Assembly (NCBI GenBank): GCA_018398765.1
Contig: JAHBMJ010002986.1
Span: 1-14,185, forward strand
Source: Chromera velia
Taxonomy: Eukaryota > Sar > Chromeraceae
DNA: 14,185 bases
Direction of reading: 5' to 3'
Below are positions 7,664 to 14,134 of this stretch, one piece after another. The notes below the pieces were generated by a model. It was not told the origin of the DNA. It did no database searches and saw only the letters and a program-made list of their open reading frames with translations. The position numbers were made by a program, and so were the translations under genes. Every line of letters begins with the position of its first letter. Position 1 is the stretch's first letter.

Positions 7664-8138
7664 CGACAGACTGACAGACCGACAGACAGATGGACAGACA
7701 GACAAGACAATGACAGACAGACTAACCGACAGACCGACAGATGCTGACAGACCGACAGACCAACAGACAGATAGACAGAGAGACAGACAGACAGACAAGA
7801 CAATGACAGACCAACTGCGACAGACCGACAGACCGAGTCTGACCGATCGACAGACAGGCAGACAGACAGACAGACTGACAGACAGAGCGACAGGCAGAGC
7901 GACCGACAGGCAGACAGACAATGACAGACTGACGGACAGACGGATACACTACAAACAGGCAGGCAGGCACAGCCAGCCATCCCGACAGGTAGCCACGCAC
8001 GCAGAAGGGACGGATCGAATAGAGACTCTGAGACAGACATACCAATAGACACACAGAGACGTACAGACGACACACCGGCAGGTAGGGAGACAGGACGTGC
8101 ATGCGCAGGCAAGAGAAGAGGACAGGCAGACAGACAGG
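7567..8138. repeat. Degenerate (GACA)n microsatellite, array 2
   Basis: About 570 bp dominated by CAGACAGA tetranucleotides, with variants (GACC, GACT, GGCA) and a less regular middle part near 7960-8090. Frames on both strands are open only because the repeat lacks stops. Confidence 0.9.
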
Positions 8139-8640
8139 CCAGATAAGCTGACCCTAAATGGATTGGCTCAAGAGAATCTCTGTAGAAAGCCGCTGTCAAT
8201 AAAAGTTATCAGTAATGTCTGCATACATGGTGCCCACATCAGAATTAAAGTCCCACTGCTTTTGAGACGCTCAACTTTCTTTCGCCAAGACTCCGAGGTT
8301 CTATTTCTGTCCCAGGAGTAACTTGTCTGCAAGCAACAGTCCTAGTGGGCTCGATCCTTGCGCGCTGTTTATTGCAAAACCAGTGAAAAACGCTGCCTGA
8401 GGCCTTGTCTCTCCGAGAACAGAGAGATGAGGAGTGTGTGTATGCATGTGTAGTGGGGCATACATATACAATAATGGCATTACTAGTGGCATTATGAATG
8501 GATGCGCCTGCATGCAGCTGCAACTTTCCCCGACTTCGAGGAAGATGAGGGCTTTATCATGCTTCATTTTCCCCGATCTCCTCAAGGGTGAGCGAGTGAG
8601 TGAGGTACTCCCTAGGGTGCGTGCGTACGTGCGCCCGCGC
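8139..8640. other. Unique sequence, no gene recognised
   Basis: Mixed composition with short open frames lacking splice or domain support. It ends in a GAGTGAGCGAGTGAGTGAGG stretch and leads into the layered microsatellite at 8641. Confidence 0.4.
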
Positions 8641-8688
8641 GTGTCTGTCTATCTGTCTGTCTGTCTGTCTCTGTCTCTGTCTCTGTCA

Positions 8689-8727
<39 letters not shown>

Positions 8728-8775
8728 TCTCTGTCTCTGTCTCTGTCTCTGTCTCTGTCTCTGTGACAGTCTCTG

Positions 8776-8826
<51 letters not shown>
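8641..8826. repeat. Layered compound microsatellite
   Basis: The motif changes in blocks: (CTGT)n, then (CTCTGT)n, then (GTCGCT)n at about 8689-8727, then (CTCTGT)n again to about 8764, an interruption GTGACAGT, then (CT)n at about 8777-8798 and (GT)n to 8826. All blocks are pyrimidine/purine strand-biased until the GT run. Confidence 0.95.
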
Positions 8827-8832
<6 letters not shown>

Positions 8833-9063
8833 ATATGTCCGTGTGTGTCTGTGCTTCTTGCGCAGCTCACAATAAGCTTCGGTTCTGAATTATTATGTCG
8901 ACCACCCTCCCCCGTTGGAATGGACCGACCACCCCCAGTGCGGTCCTTTTTTCTGTCTGCACCCTTGCTTTCCCACCCACTTTCTTTGCATGCAACGGGG
9001 AGAAAAACATACATCGAGGACAGAGAAGAGGGGGAAGAGAGAGACCAATCGATCCATCGATAG
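8827..9063. other. Unique spacer; possible plus-strand acceptor at 8865
   Basis: GTGCTTCTTGCGCAG ending at 8865 resembles a splice acceptor and is followed by an open frame to about 9063 (peptide starting LTISFGSELLCRPPSP). There is no donor or domain, and the last part is AGAGA-rich low complexity. Not called as a gene. Confidence 0.25.
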
Positions 9064-9536
9064 AACCTTGACTGACTGTCTGACTGACTGAATCATTCAC
9101 AATTAAGACGAACAACGAATGGAAGAAGAGAGATGAAACTACCCGAGGAGGCGCCGTGAATCCCCTTCACAACAGCCCCGTTTCATCTCATCTTCCCCAT
9201 AAAAACCTTGGCTGACTGACTGACGGTCTGACTGACTGACTGACTGACTAACTGACTGAATCATTCACAATTAAGACGAACAACGAATGGAAGAAGAGAG
9301 ACGAAACTACCCGAGGAGGCGCCGTGAATCCCCTTCACAACAGCCCCGTTTCATCTCATCTTCCCCATAAAAACCTTGACTGACTAACTGACGGACGGTC
9401 TGACTGACTGACTGACTGACTGAATCATTCATAATTGAGACGAACAACGAATGGAAGAAGAGAGACGAAACTACCCGAGGAGGCGCCGTGAATCCCCTTC
9501 ACAACAGCCCCGTTCCATCTCATCTCCCCCATACAA
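9064..9536. repeat. Minisatellite: three tandem copies of a ~164-168-bp unit
   Basis: Each copy has a variable (TGAC)n head after AACCTTG, then AATCATTC(A)AATTAAGACGA, GAATGGAAGAAGAGAGA, CTACCCGAGGAGGCGCCG and CCCCTTCACAACAGCCCCG. AATCATTC starts at 9091, 9259 and 9423, spacings of 168 and 164 bp. The third copy loses identity near 9530. Length differences come mainly from the number of TGAC units. The array lies immediately downstream of the minus-strand gene that ends near 9550. Confidence 0.93.
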
Positions 9537-9549
9537 ACAGTACTGTGTC

Positions 9550-9777
9550 TCACACCCCCTCCGCTGTCTGCAGATCGGGCTCTACCAGCTGGCACGCCCT
9601 CTCAGTCCATGACGATAACAGGCCTTCGCTGAACTCTTTGGAGTCCAAAACCTTCCGCAGACTCGGGTGTTTCTGATTGACAACGGCCCAGCAGCCCAAG
9701 TCAGCGGAGCTATCTGCCAAATCGATGGTGTTAGCCTGGCTCAACCCGTTTTGACTTCTGACAACCACCTTTCCCAC
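9550..9777 (-). CDS. Probable last exon or C-terminal continuation of the minus-strand ubiquitin-like gene
   Basis: This directly follows, in the same frame, the TGA at 9778-9780 and runs to a TGA at 9550. It encodes about 75 residues with good diversity, including LSQANTIDLADSSADLGCW and HPSLRKVLDSKEFSEGLL. It could be joined to the preceding segment by a short intron: GAG followed by GTTGTA (donor) to GGGTTGAGCCAG (acceptor) is 87 nt, a multiple of three, and would remove the TGA while keeping phase 0. A nested GTGACC donor would give 75 nt. Otherwise it is translated only by readthrough, or is the remains of a coding end after a nonsense change. No domain is recognised. Confidence 0.4.
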   Translation of the reverse strand: MGKVVVRSQNGLSQANTIDLADSSADLGCWAVVNQKHPSLRKVLDSKEFSEGLLSSWTERACQLVEPDLQTAEGV

Positions 9778-10587
9778 TCATGTGCAGTTCGCGCTGTTCG
9801 AGCAGGTCACCATAATTACAACCTCCAGCACATGTCCGAAGACCTTTGCTGTCGTCTGTTCTAAGACGATCTCTCCTTCCCCGCAGAGACCGCATGTCTC
9901 CTTCAGGCACACAATATTCCTCCACCGGCCGCCTATTCCATCTACACAGTATTCGTGCCATCCTCTCATCTTCCCGGTCTCTGGGTCGACACAGCAGACT
10001 GGAGGAGCACCGCTGTCCCCCTCTTTGGCAGGATGAGGGCCGCTGGCAGCAGCTGCAGCAACAGAGGAATTGGAGGTGCTAGGCAGGGCTTCGGCTGAAA
10101 CAGACGAGGGAGAGGGGGCGGACACAGCAGGAGCGGTGAAATGTGCTGCGCGGGGCTCTGAGGGGGCACACTGTTCAGTCTCTCCCTCTTTCTCTGCTAC
10201 CACGCCTGCCTGGCGGCTCTCACCACTGAGAGCAGGTCCCACGGCTCCCGCCCCCTCACTGGACTCTCTCTCCCCGTCTTTCCCCTCGTCCGACTCGTCG
10301 TCGTCATCCACGACAGGAGCCGGAAGAGAACTCACTGAAGAACCCGTTTTCGAAAGATGGGTGGTCGGGGCAACGCTTGCTAGCGTTTGAGGGAAGCGAG
10401 GGTCAGCCGTCTCTCCCACCTTGCCGAAGAATTGAATTTGGCCTGCGACACTGGGCATGTTCCAAAGCGTCGACGAGCAATTGCCGAAGCTGACGAGGTA
10501 CATGGAGCGGGCCTCCCTCCCCAAGTACACAGGAGACTTGGCCTGCATCGGACTCCAGTCGAGACCTAGCTTCAGGTCAATGTCTGC
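9778..10587 (-). CDS. Acidic linker and Cys/Trp-rich C-terminal region of the minus-strand gene
   Basis: The frame is open between the TGA at 10588-10590 and the TGA at 9778-9780. It opens with ADIDLKLGLDWSPMQAK and a globular stretch to about GKVGETADPRFPQ. A long low-complexity linker follows: an acidic cluster (VVDDDDESDEGKDGERE), then Ala/Ser/Pro-rich sequence. The last about 70 residues are rich in Cys and Trp, with CCVDPETGKMRGWHEYC, GGRWRNIVCLKETCGLCGEG and more, suggesting a small zinc-binding or disulfide-stabilised module. I cannot name it. The first in-frame ATG is at 10548, but the 13 codons before it read as plausible protein in frame with the upstream segment, which argues that this is a continuation, not a separate gene. 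Confidence 0.5.
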   Translation of the reverse strand, partial: ADIDLKLGLDWSPMQAKSPVYLGREARSMYLVSFGNCSSTLWNMPSVAGQIQFFGKVGETADPRFPQTLASVAPTTHLSKTGSSVSSLPAPVVDDDDESDEGKDGERESSEGAGAVGPALSGESRQAGVVAEKEGETEQCAPSEPRAAHFTAPAVSAPSPSSVSAEALPSTSNSSVAAAAASGPHPAKEGDSGAPPVCCVDPETGKMRGWHEYCVDGIGGRWRNIVCLKETCGLCGEGEIVLEQTTAKVFGHVLEVVIMVTCSNSANCT

Positions 10588-11145
10588 TCAGAGCAGCATG
10601 ATAGAGCAGGGGCTGCCGAACCTCTGAAACTCCCCATTCTCTGCATTGATATCAAACAGGGTGTGGGAGACGAGACTGTCCCCCCACGCCTGCTTGATTT
10701 CCCCGTTCTGGATCTTGTAGTCGCAGAAGCGAATCTGCCACCCCGCCTTCCTAAGGCGGACGTGTCCCCTATGTCTCCTTCTCCCCTCCGCTTCAAACTG
10801 GGCGTGATTCCCAGCTGGGTGCAACTTCTTTTTCAGGTACACCCAGCGAAAGGGAGGGCCTGTAATGAGCACTAAGCTCCTCGGCATCCCACAGTTGAAA
10901 AACCGCTTGGCCTTCTCTACATAAGCGACCAGCACGGCCTCTGGGTAAGGACTGTTGTCTGTCTTTACCCAGTGGTCGTAGTCGACCAGCACGTCAAAAC
11001 CGTACCCCCTAGCCGTGTTCTCCCCCTCACTCACAAAGGAGGCAAATTCCTGCTGCACCTGCTTGAAGACGTATGTTGACTGTCTTTTTAGAGCCTCTGC
11101 CTCCATCCTCCATGAGTGCTCTGTCCCCCCTGCAAGCAGCGCGTG
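10588..11145 (-). CDS. Globular middle region of the minus-strand gene, family not recognised
   Basis: Same frame as its neighbours, between the TAG at 11146-11148 and the TGA at 10588-10590. The peptide has strong coding character: GYGFDVLVDYDHWVKTDNSP, EAVLVAYVEKAKRFFNCGMP, RSLVLITGPPFRWVYLKKKL, then a basic stretch EGRRRHRGHVRLRKAGWQIR and VSHTLFDINAENGEFQRFG. The alternation of hydrophobic and charged residues suggests an alpha/beta fold. An ATG at 11106 could start a separate gene, but the Gln-rich upstream sequence runs into it in frame. The frame ends CSIMLL then TGA and continues on the other side. Introns of 102 or 108 nt that would skip the TGA can be drawn (donors GTCTCG or GTCTCC, acceptor CCTGAAG), but their sites are weak. 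Confidence 0.55.
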   Translation of the reverse strand, partial: HALLAGGTEHSWRMEAEALKRQSTYVFKQVQQEFASFVSEGENTARGYGFDVLVDYDHWVKTDNSPYPEAVLVAYVEKAKRFFNCGMPRSLVLITGPPFRWVYLKKKLHPAGNHAQFEAEGRRRHRGHVRLRKAGWQIRFCDYKIQNGEIKQAWGDSLVSHTLFDINAENGEFQRFGSPCSIMLL

Positions 11146-11319
11146 CTAAAACTGGAGGAGGGGACCAGGGGCGTCGTACTAGTTGGACTGCAACAGAGGC
11201 ACGTTAAAGATTGGTGTCTGCTGCGTACACAACGCCACTTGGCACTGAGCCAACACGTTGAGCCGGTCTGCCACATGAGACAATTGAGCAGCCATTGTCT
11301 GGTGCTGTTGATGCACCTG
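11107..11319 (-). other. In-frame bridge with Gln-rich coding character and two TAG codons
   Basis: Reading on from the TAG at 11320-11322 in the same frame gives QVHQQHQTMAAQLSHVADRL and NVLAQCQVALCTQQTPIFN, a direct continuation of the upstream Gln-rich helix. A TAG follows at 11179-11181 and another at 11146-11148. A 57-nt GT-AG interval, beginning GTGCCTCTG right after the Ile-Phe-Asn codons and ending CTCCTCCAGTTTTAG at 11146, would remove both later TAGs in phase 0 and has a good pyrimidine tract. The first TAG (11320) would need either a 63-nt or a longer intron within the CAG-rich part, or decoding as an amino acid. Its Gln-rich surroundings make CAG-to-TAG the simplest origin. Confidence 0.5.
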
Positions 11320-12028
11320 CTACTGTGCAGTCACAACGGGGGTTGGCTGCAGCTGTGCATCCTGCTGCAGCTGCTGCACAAACAGGCGGTTTTGCTCTTG
11401 CTGCAAGTAGGGGTAGTATTGTCCACTTGTCAAGGTGCCAAGGTACACCTGCAGACGGGGGGACGGCTGCTGCTGTTCGGCCAGCTGGTTTCTCGTTTTC
11501 GAAAGGCACCGCCCTGCTTTTGTCACTTGCTCTTGCTGTGTGGCCACGGCGGCTTGCTGCTGCGCAATTGCCTTCAGCTCTACAGTGAGAGTGTGGTGCC
11601 GTGCTGCCAGATTCTTCTGCTGCTGTGCAAGATTCTGCTGCTGTTGTGATAGCTCGTACAGTTGAGCGGAGACCTTCTGAAAGAGGTCGGCGTCTGCTGC
11701 AAACATGGGGGGCGGGAGGGGGAGCAGAGGTGCCTGCTGATGTGGTAACATTCCACCCGAGCAGCGGCGCACTACCTCGGAGTCCACGCATGCTCCCTCA
11801 CGAGTCAATCCGTAGCTTGACACGGATTTCGCCGGGTCCAGGACTTTCTGCCCACCAACTGCTGCGGAGAGGTAAAAGGTCTCACAGCAACTCCCCTCCT
11901 CTGTCGCGATCTTCTCTCTGACTGAGGAGATCTTCTCGGAGGGTTTCACCCGAATGGAGGTGGAATCCTTCTCAGGAAAACGGACATTCAGGACGATCAT
12001 TTCTTCGGAGCTTGTCAGGGGCTGGTCG
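11320..12028 (-). CDS. Ubiquitin-like domain plus Gln-rich coiled-coil protein (N-terminal part of the minus-strand gene)
   Basis: The acceptor GTAAATATTTCTGCAG ends at 12029, so the exon begins at 12028. The first in-frame ATG is at 12000 and starts MIVLNVRF, the usual beginning of a ubiquitin fold. Residues 1-77 fit ubiquitin-like domains: beta hairpin MIVLNVRFPEKDSTSIRV, KPSEKISSVREKI matching the ubiquitin PSDTIENVKAKI helix, then GGQKVLDPAKSVSSYGLTRE matching the GKQLEDGRTLSDYNI turn, and a final CVDSEV strand. A C-terminal diglycine at the right place is not seen, so it is probably a built-in domain and not a conjugated modifier. Residues 84-100 are Pro-rich. Residues 105-215 are a heptad-like Gln/Leu-rich coiled coil. 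The frame stops at a TAG (11320), but Gln-rich coding continues beyond it. Ubiquitin-like domains usually dock to the proteasome or to ubiquitin-pathway partners. Confidence 0.68.
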
Positions 12029-13364
12029 CTGCAGAAATATTTACACAAGTATGCACATGTTCATACTCCAACCCAATGGCATCATGCAGCCGTCTCGTGG
12101 AGGGTTCAACGAAACACAACCAGACACAACAACATACATTCTGTCCTTCTAAATTTCCTTCCGTCCTCCCTCCTTCCTTCCTTTCTTCCGTCTTCCCTTC
12201 CTTCCTTCTTTCCTTTCTTCCTTCCTTCCTTCCGTTCTTCCGTCCTTTCTTTCTTTCCTTCTTTCTTTTTTTGTTTCTTTCTTTCTTTCTTTTTTTCTTT
12301 CTTTCTTTCTTCCGTCCTTCCTTCCCTTCTTCCGTCCTTTCGCCCTTCCCTCCGTCCTTTTCTCCGTCCTTCCCTCCGACCTTCCTTCCTTCCTTTCTTC
12401 CTTCCTTCCTTCCTTCCTTCCTTCTGACCTACCTTCGTTTTTTCTGTCCTTCCTTCCCTTCTTCCATCCTTTCGTCCTTCCTTGCGTCCTTCCCTCCCTT
12501 CTTCCTTCCTTGCTTCCGTCCTTCCTTCTTTCCTTCCTTCCTTCCTTCGTTCGTTTCTTTTGTCCTTCCTTCCCTTCTTCCGTCCTTTCGTCCTTCCCTC
12601 CGTCCTTCCCTTCCTTCCTTTCTTCCTCCGTTCCTTTGCTCCTTCCTTCCTTCCTTCCTTCCTTCCTTTCTTTCGTCTTTCCTTCCTTTTTTCCTTCCTC
12701 CCTTCCTTCCTTCCGTCCTTCCGTCCTTCTATCCTTCCGTCCATCCGTCCTCCCGTCCTTCCTTCCTTCCGTCCTTGCGTCCTTCCGTCCATTCGTCCTT
12801 CCGTCCTTCCTTCCTTCCTTTCTTCCTTTCCCTGTTCCTTCCTTCCTTCGCTCCTTCCTTCATCCCTTCCTTCCCTTTCTTCCTTTTTTTCTCCAGTCTT
12901 TCCTTCCTTCGCTCCTTCGTTCTTCCGTTCCTTCCATGCTTCCGTGCTTCTTTCCTTCCTTGCTTCCTTCCTTCCTTCCTTCCTTCCTTCCCTTCCTTCC
13001 CTTTCTTCCTTTTGTTCTCCAGTCCTTACTTCCATCCTTCCTTCCACTGGCACCTGCCTTCCTTTCTTCTGTCCTTCCGTCCTTTCTTCCTTCCTTTCTT
13101 TCTTCGTTCCTTCTTTCCTCCGTTCCTTCCTTCGGAATCCTTCCTTCCTTCCTTCCTTCCTTCCTTCCTTCTTTCCTCCCTTCTTCCATCCTTCCGTCCT
13201 AGTTCCGTCCTTCCTTCCTTCCTTCCGTCCTTCCGTCATTCCGTCCTTCCGTCCTTCCGTCCTTCCTTCCTTCTTTCCTTCCTTCCTTCCTTGCTTCCCT
13301 TTCTTCCTTTTTTTCTCCAGTCCTAGTCGACGGGCGACGTATGTGACTTTCGAAGAGAAGACAC
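12029..13364 (-). other. Probable intron occupied by the polypyrimidine/polypurine array
   Basis: Its 3' end is the strong acceptor at 12029, before the ubiquitin-like exon. A fitting donor is ACAG followed by GTGTCT at 13364, or alternatively GGG followed by GTACGG near 13394. Neither gives the phase needed to continue the zinc-finger frame into the ubiquitin-like frame. So either translation starts at the ATG at 12000 and this intron is in the leader, or a further exon or other donor is used. Confidence 0.35.
12141..13323. repeat. ~1.2-kb polypyrimidine array, degenerate (CCTT)n / (CCTTCCGT)n
   Basis: The plus strand is almost pure C/T over about 1180 bp, with occasional G and rare A. Larger blocks recur: CCCTTCTTCC(G/A)TCCTTTCG at about 12324, 12466 and 12572, and CCCTTTCTTCCTTTTTTTCT followed by CCAGTC at about 12870, 13000 and 13295. 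Very long open frames on both strands (PSFLPSFL-type and RKEGRKEG-type peptides) arise because the repeat contains no stops. Confidence 0.96.
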
Positions 13365-13618
13365 CTGTATGAGTTGCAGAATAATCAGTAACCCGTACCC
13401 CGATATTTCTTATCCACAAACCCCGACTGATGCATGGGTCTTCAAGGCTTGTCTCGTGGGAGATCCAGTCCTTCAGACAGTCTGAATGGAATGTCACACC
13501 ACAGTTGGAACACGGGAATGTCACACGGCCTCGCTGGAGAATTCGGCAGCCTTCCCCTTCGCAATGGACTGGAACAGAGGGCAGGGGACACCGGGGATTG
13601 AAAAGCCGTCGTTCTCTC
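13365..13618 (-). CDS. Zinc-finger exon of PHD/RING/IBR type
   Basis: The minus strand enters at CTGAACTGGCAG ending at 13619 and is open in one frame to beyond 13365. It encodes RCPLPSVPVHCEGEGC, then RILQRGRVTFPC and SNCGVTFHSDCLKDWISHE. The Cys/His spacing is C-x8-C-x4-C-x11-C-x2-C-x4-H-x2-C, followed by Leu and Trp: the H..CL..W ending is typical of treble-clef fingers (PHD, RING-H2) and also resembles in-between-RING domains. The final metal pair is not in this exon and would have to come from a later one. Such domains bind histone tails or act in ubiquitin transfer, depending on subtype, which I cannot decide. It lies upstream of the ubiquitin-like exon on the same strand, making a joint ubiquitin-pathway protein plausible but unproven because of the phase mismatch across the repeat-filled intron. 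Confidence 0.5.
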
Positions 13619-13697
13619 CTGCCAGTTCAGGGAACCCATGTACGAGAGATACGAACAGCACTGTCAGTGCAGTACAGTGAAAGGCAAGAGACCTCAT
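13521..13697 (-). CDS. Signal-peptide-like open frame overlapping the zinc-finger exon
   Basis: From the ATG at 13697 the frame encodes MRSLAFHCTALTVLFVSLVH, a good signal peptide or anchor, then GFPELAGENDGFSIPGVPC and on to a TGA at 13521. The second half overlaps the zinc-finger exon in a different frame, so both cannot be coding throughout. A 37-nt interval, GTTCGTATC to AACTGGCAG, would splice the leader into the zinc-finger frame in phase, but that is short for an intron. Alternatively the leader belongs to a short secreted peptide, or is chance. Confidence 0.3.
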   Translation of the reverse strand: MRSLAFHCTALTVLFVSLVHGFPELAGENDGFSIPGVPCPLFQSIAKGKAAEFSSEAV

Positions 13698-13709
13698 TCT
13701 AGACGACAA

Positions 13710-13975
13710 TTTGAGATGGTCTCAGTGAAGTGAGGGCCTGCCTGCATGAAACGATTCATAAATGTGCATGCAGATGGATACCGGATCTCTGTGCGCAACC
13801 CTCTTTCTCCTGCATGTGCCTCCCAACAATCAGCCAGTGCAGGATTCTTTCGAGCTAGTCTGCATCTGTGTCTGTCCATAAGGCTATGGCGTCAATAGCA
13901 TGGGTACACGCCTTGCTTATTCGGTTTGATTTGGTCCAATCTTCATGTATGATGTATCAAGGTCAGACAAATACT
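13710..13975. other. No gene seen
   Basis: Unique sequence upstream of the 13697 ATG on the minus strand, so it may contain that gene's promoter. No TATA-like box or initiator could be assigned. Confidence 0.35.
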
Positions 13976-13978
13976 ACA

Positions 13979-14008
13979 TACATGCATGCATGCATGCATG
14001 CATGCATG
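13979..14008. repeat. (CATG)n microsatellite
   Basis: About seven perfect ATGC tetranucleotides, a self-complementary run. It adjoins the 33-bp dispersed motif copy at 14004-14036. Shorter ATGCATG words recur at 14062-14074. Confidence 0.95.
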
Positions 14009-14036
14009 GCCCCGGAAAGCGAAGCGGGGGGCACTT
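14004..14036 (-). repeat. 33-bp dispersed motif, copy 2 (inverted relative to 4223-4255)
   Basis: GCATGGCCCCGGAAAGCGAA followed by GCGGGGGGCACTT is the reverse complement of 4223-4255 with two differences. A third, shortened copy, GGCCCCGGAAAGC, lies at 14122-14134 in the same orientation as this one. Confidence 0.75.
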
Positions 14037-14121
14037 AGAAAACAGAAATACCCCAGCCCATGTGCATGCATGCGTGCACGCTGTCTTTCGGCAAAAATCT
14101 GACGCAAGCAAGCTTGCGAAC

Positions 14122-14134
14122 GGCCCCGGAAAGC
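14122..14134 (-). repeat. Partial third copy of the dispersed motif
   Basis: GGCCCCGGAAAGC matches the start of the 14009-14036 copy over 13 bases and then diverges into an A-rich sequence. It is short enough that chance cannot be excluded, but proximity to copy 2 favours a real relationship. Confidence 0.4.

Noticed and set aside
7124-8199. Frames encoding CLSVCLSV or DRQTDRQT repeats
   Set aside because: Pure translation of GACA/CTGT microsatellites; open on both strands at once.
8434-9014. Frames encoding SLSLSL, CRCRCR or DRDRDS peptides
   Set aside because: Products of the compound microsatellite at 8641-8826.
9846-10390. Plus-strand open frames opposite the acidic linker
   Set aside because: Low-complexity shadows of the minus-strand gene, without start context or domains.
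11204-11791. Alternative minus- and plus-strand frames over the Gln-rich region
   Set aside because: CAG-rich DNA opens several frames (Ala-, Ser- and Leu-rich peptides). Only the frame continuous with the ubiquitin-like domain has independent support.
12076-13524. Very long open frames on both strands (up to ~470 codons) with PSFLPSFL and RKEGRKEG peptides
   Set aside because: They coincide with the CCTT array, which contains no stop codons in any frame. Only the first ~80 codons of the minus-strand frame (the zinc-finger part) lie outside the repeat.
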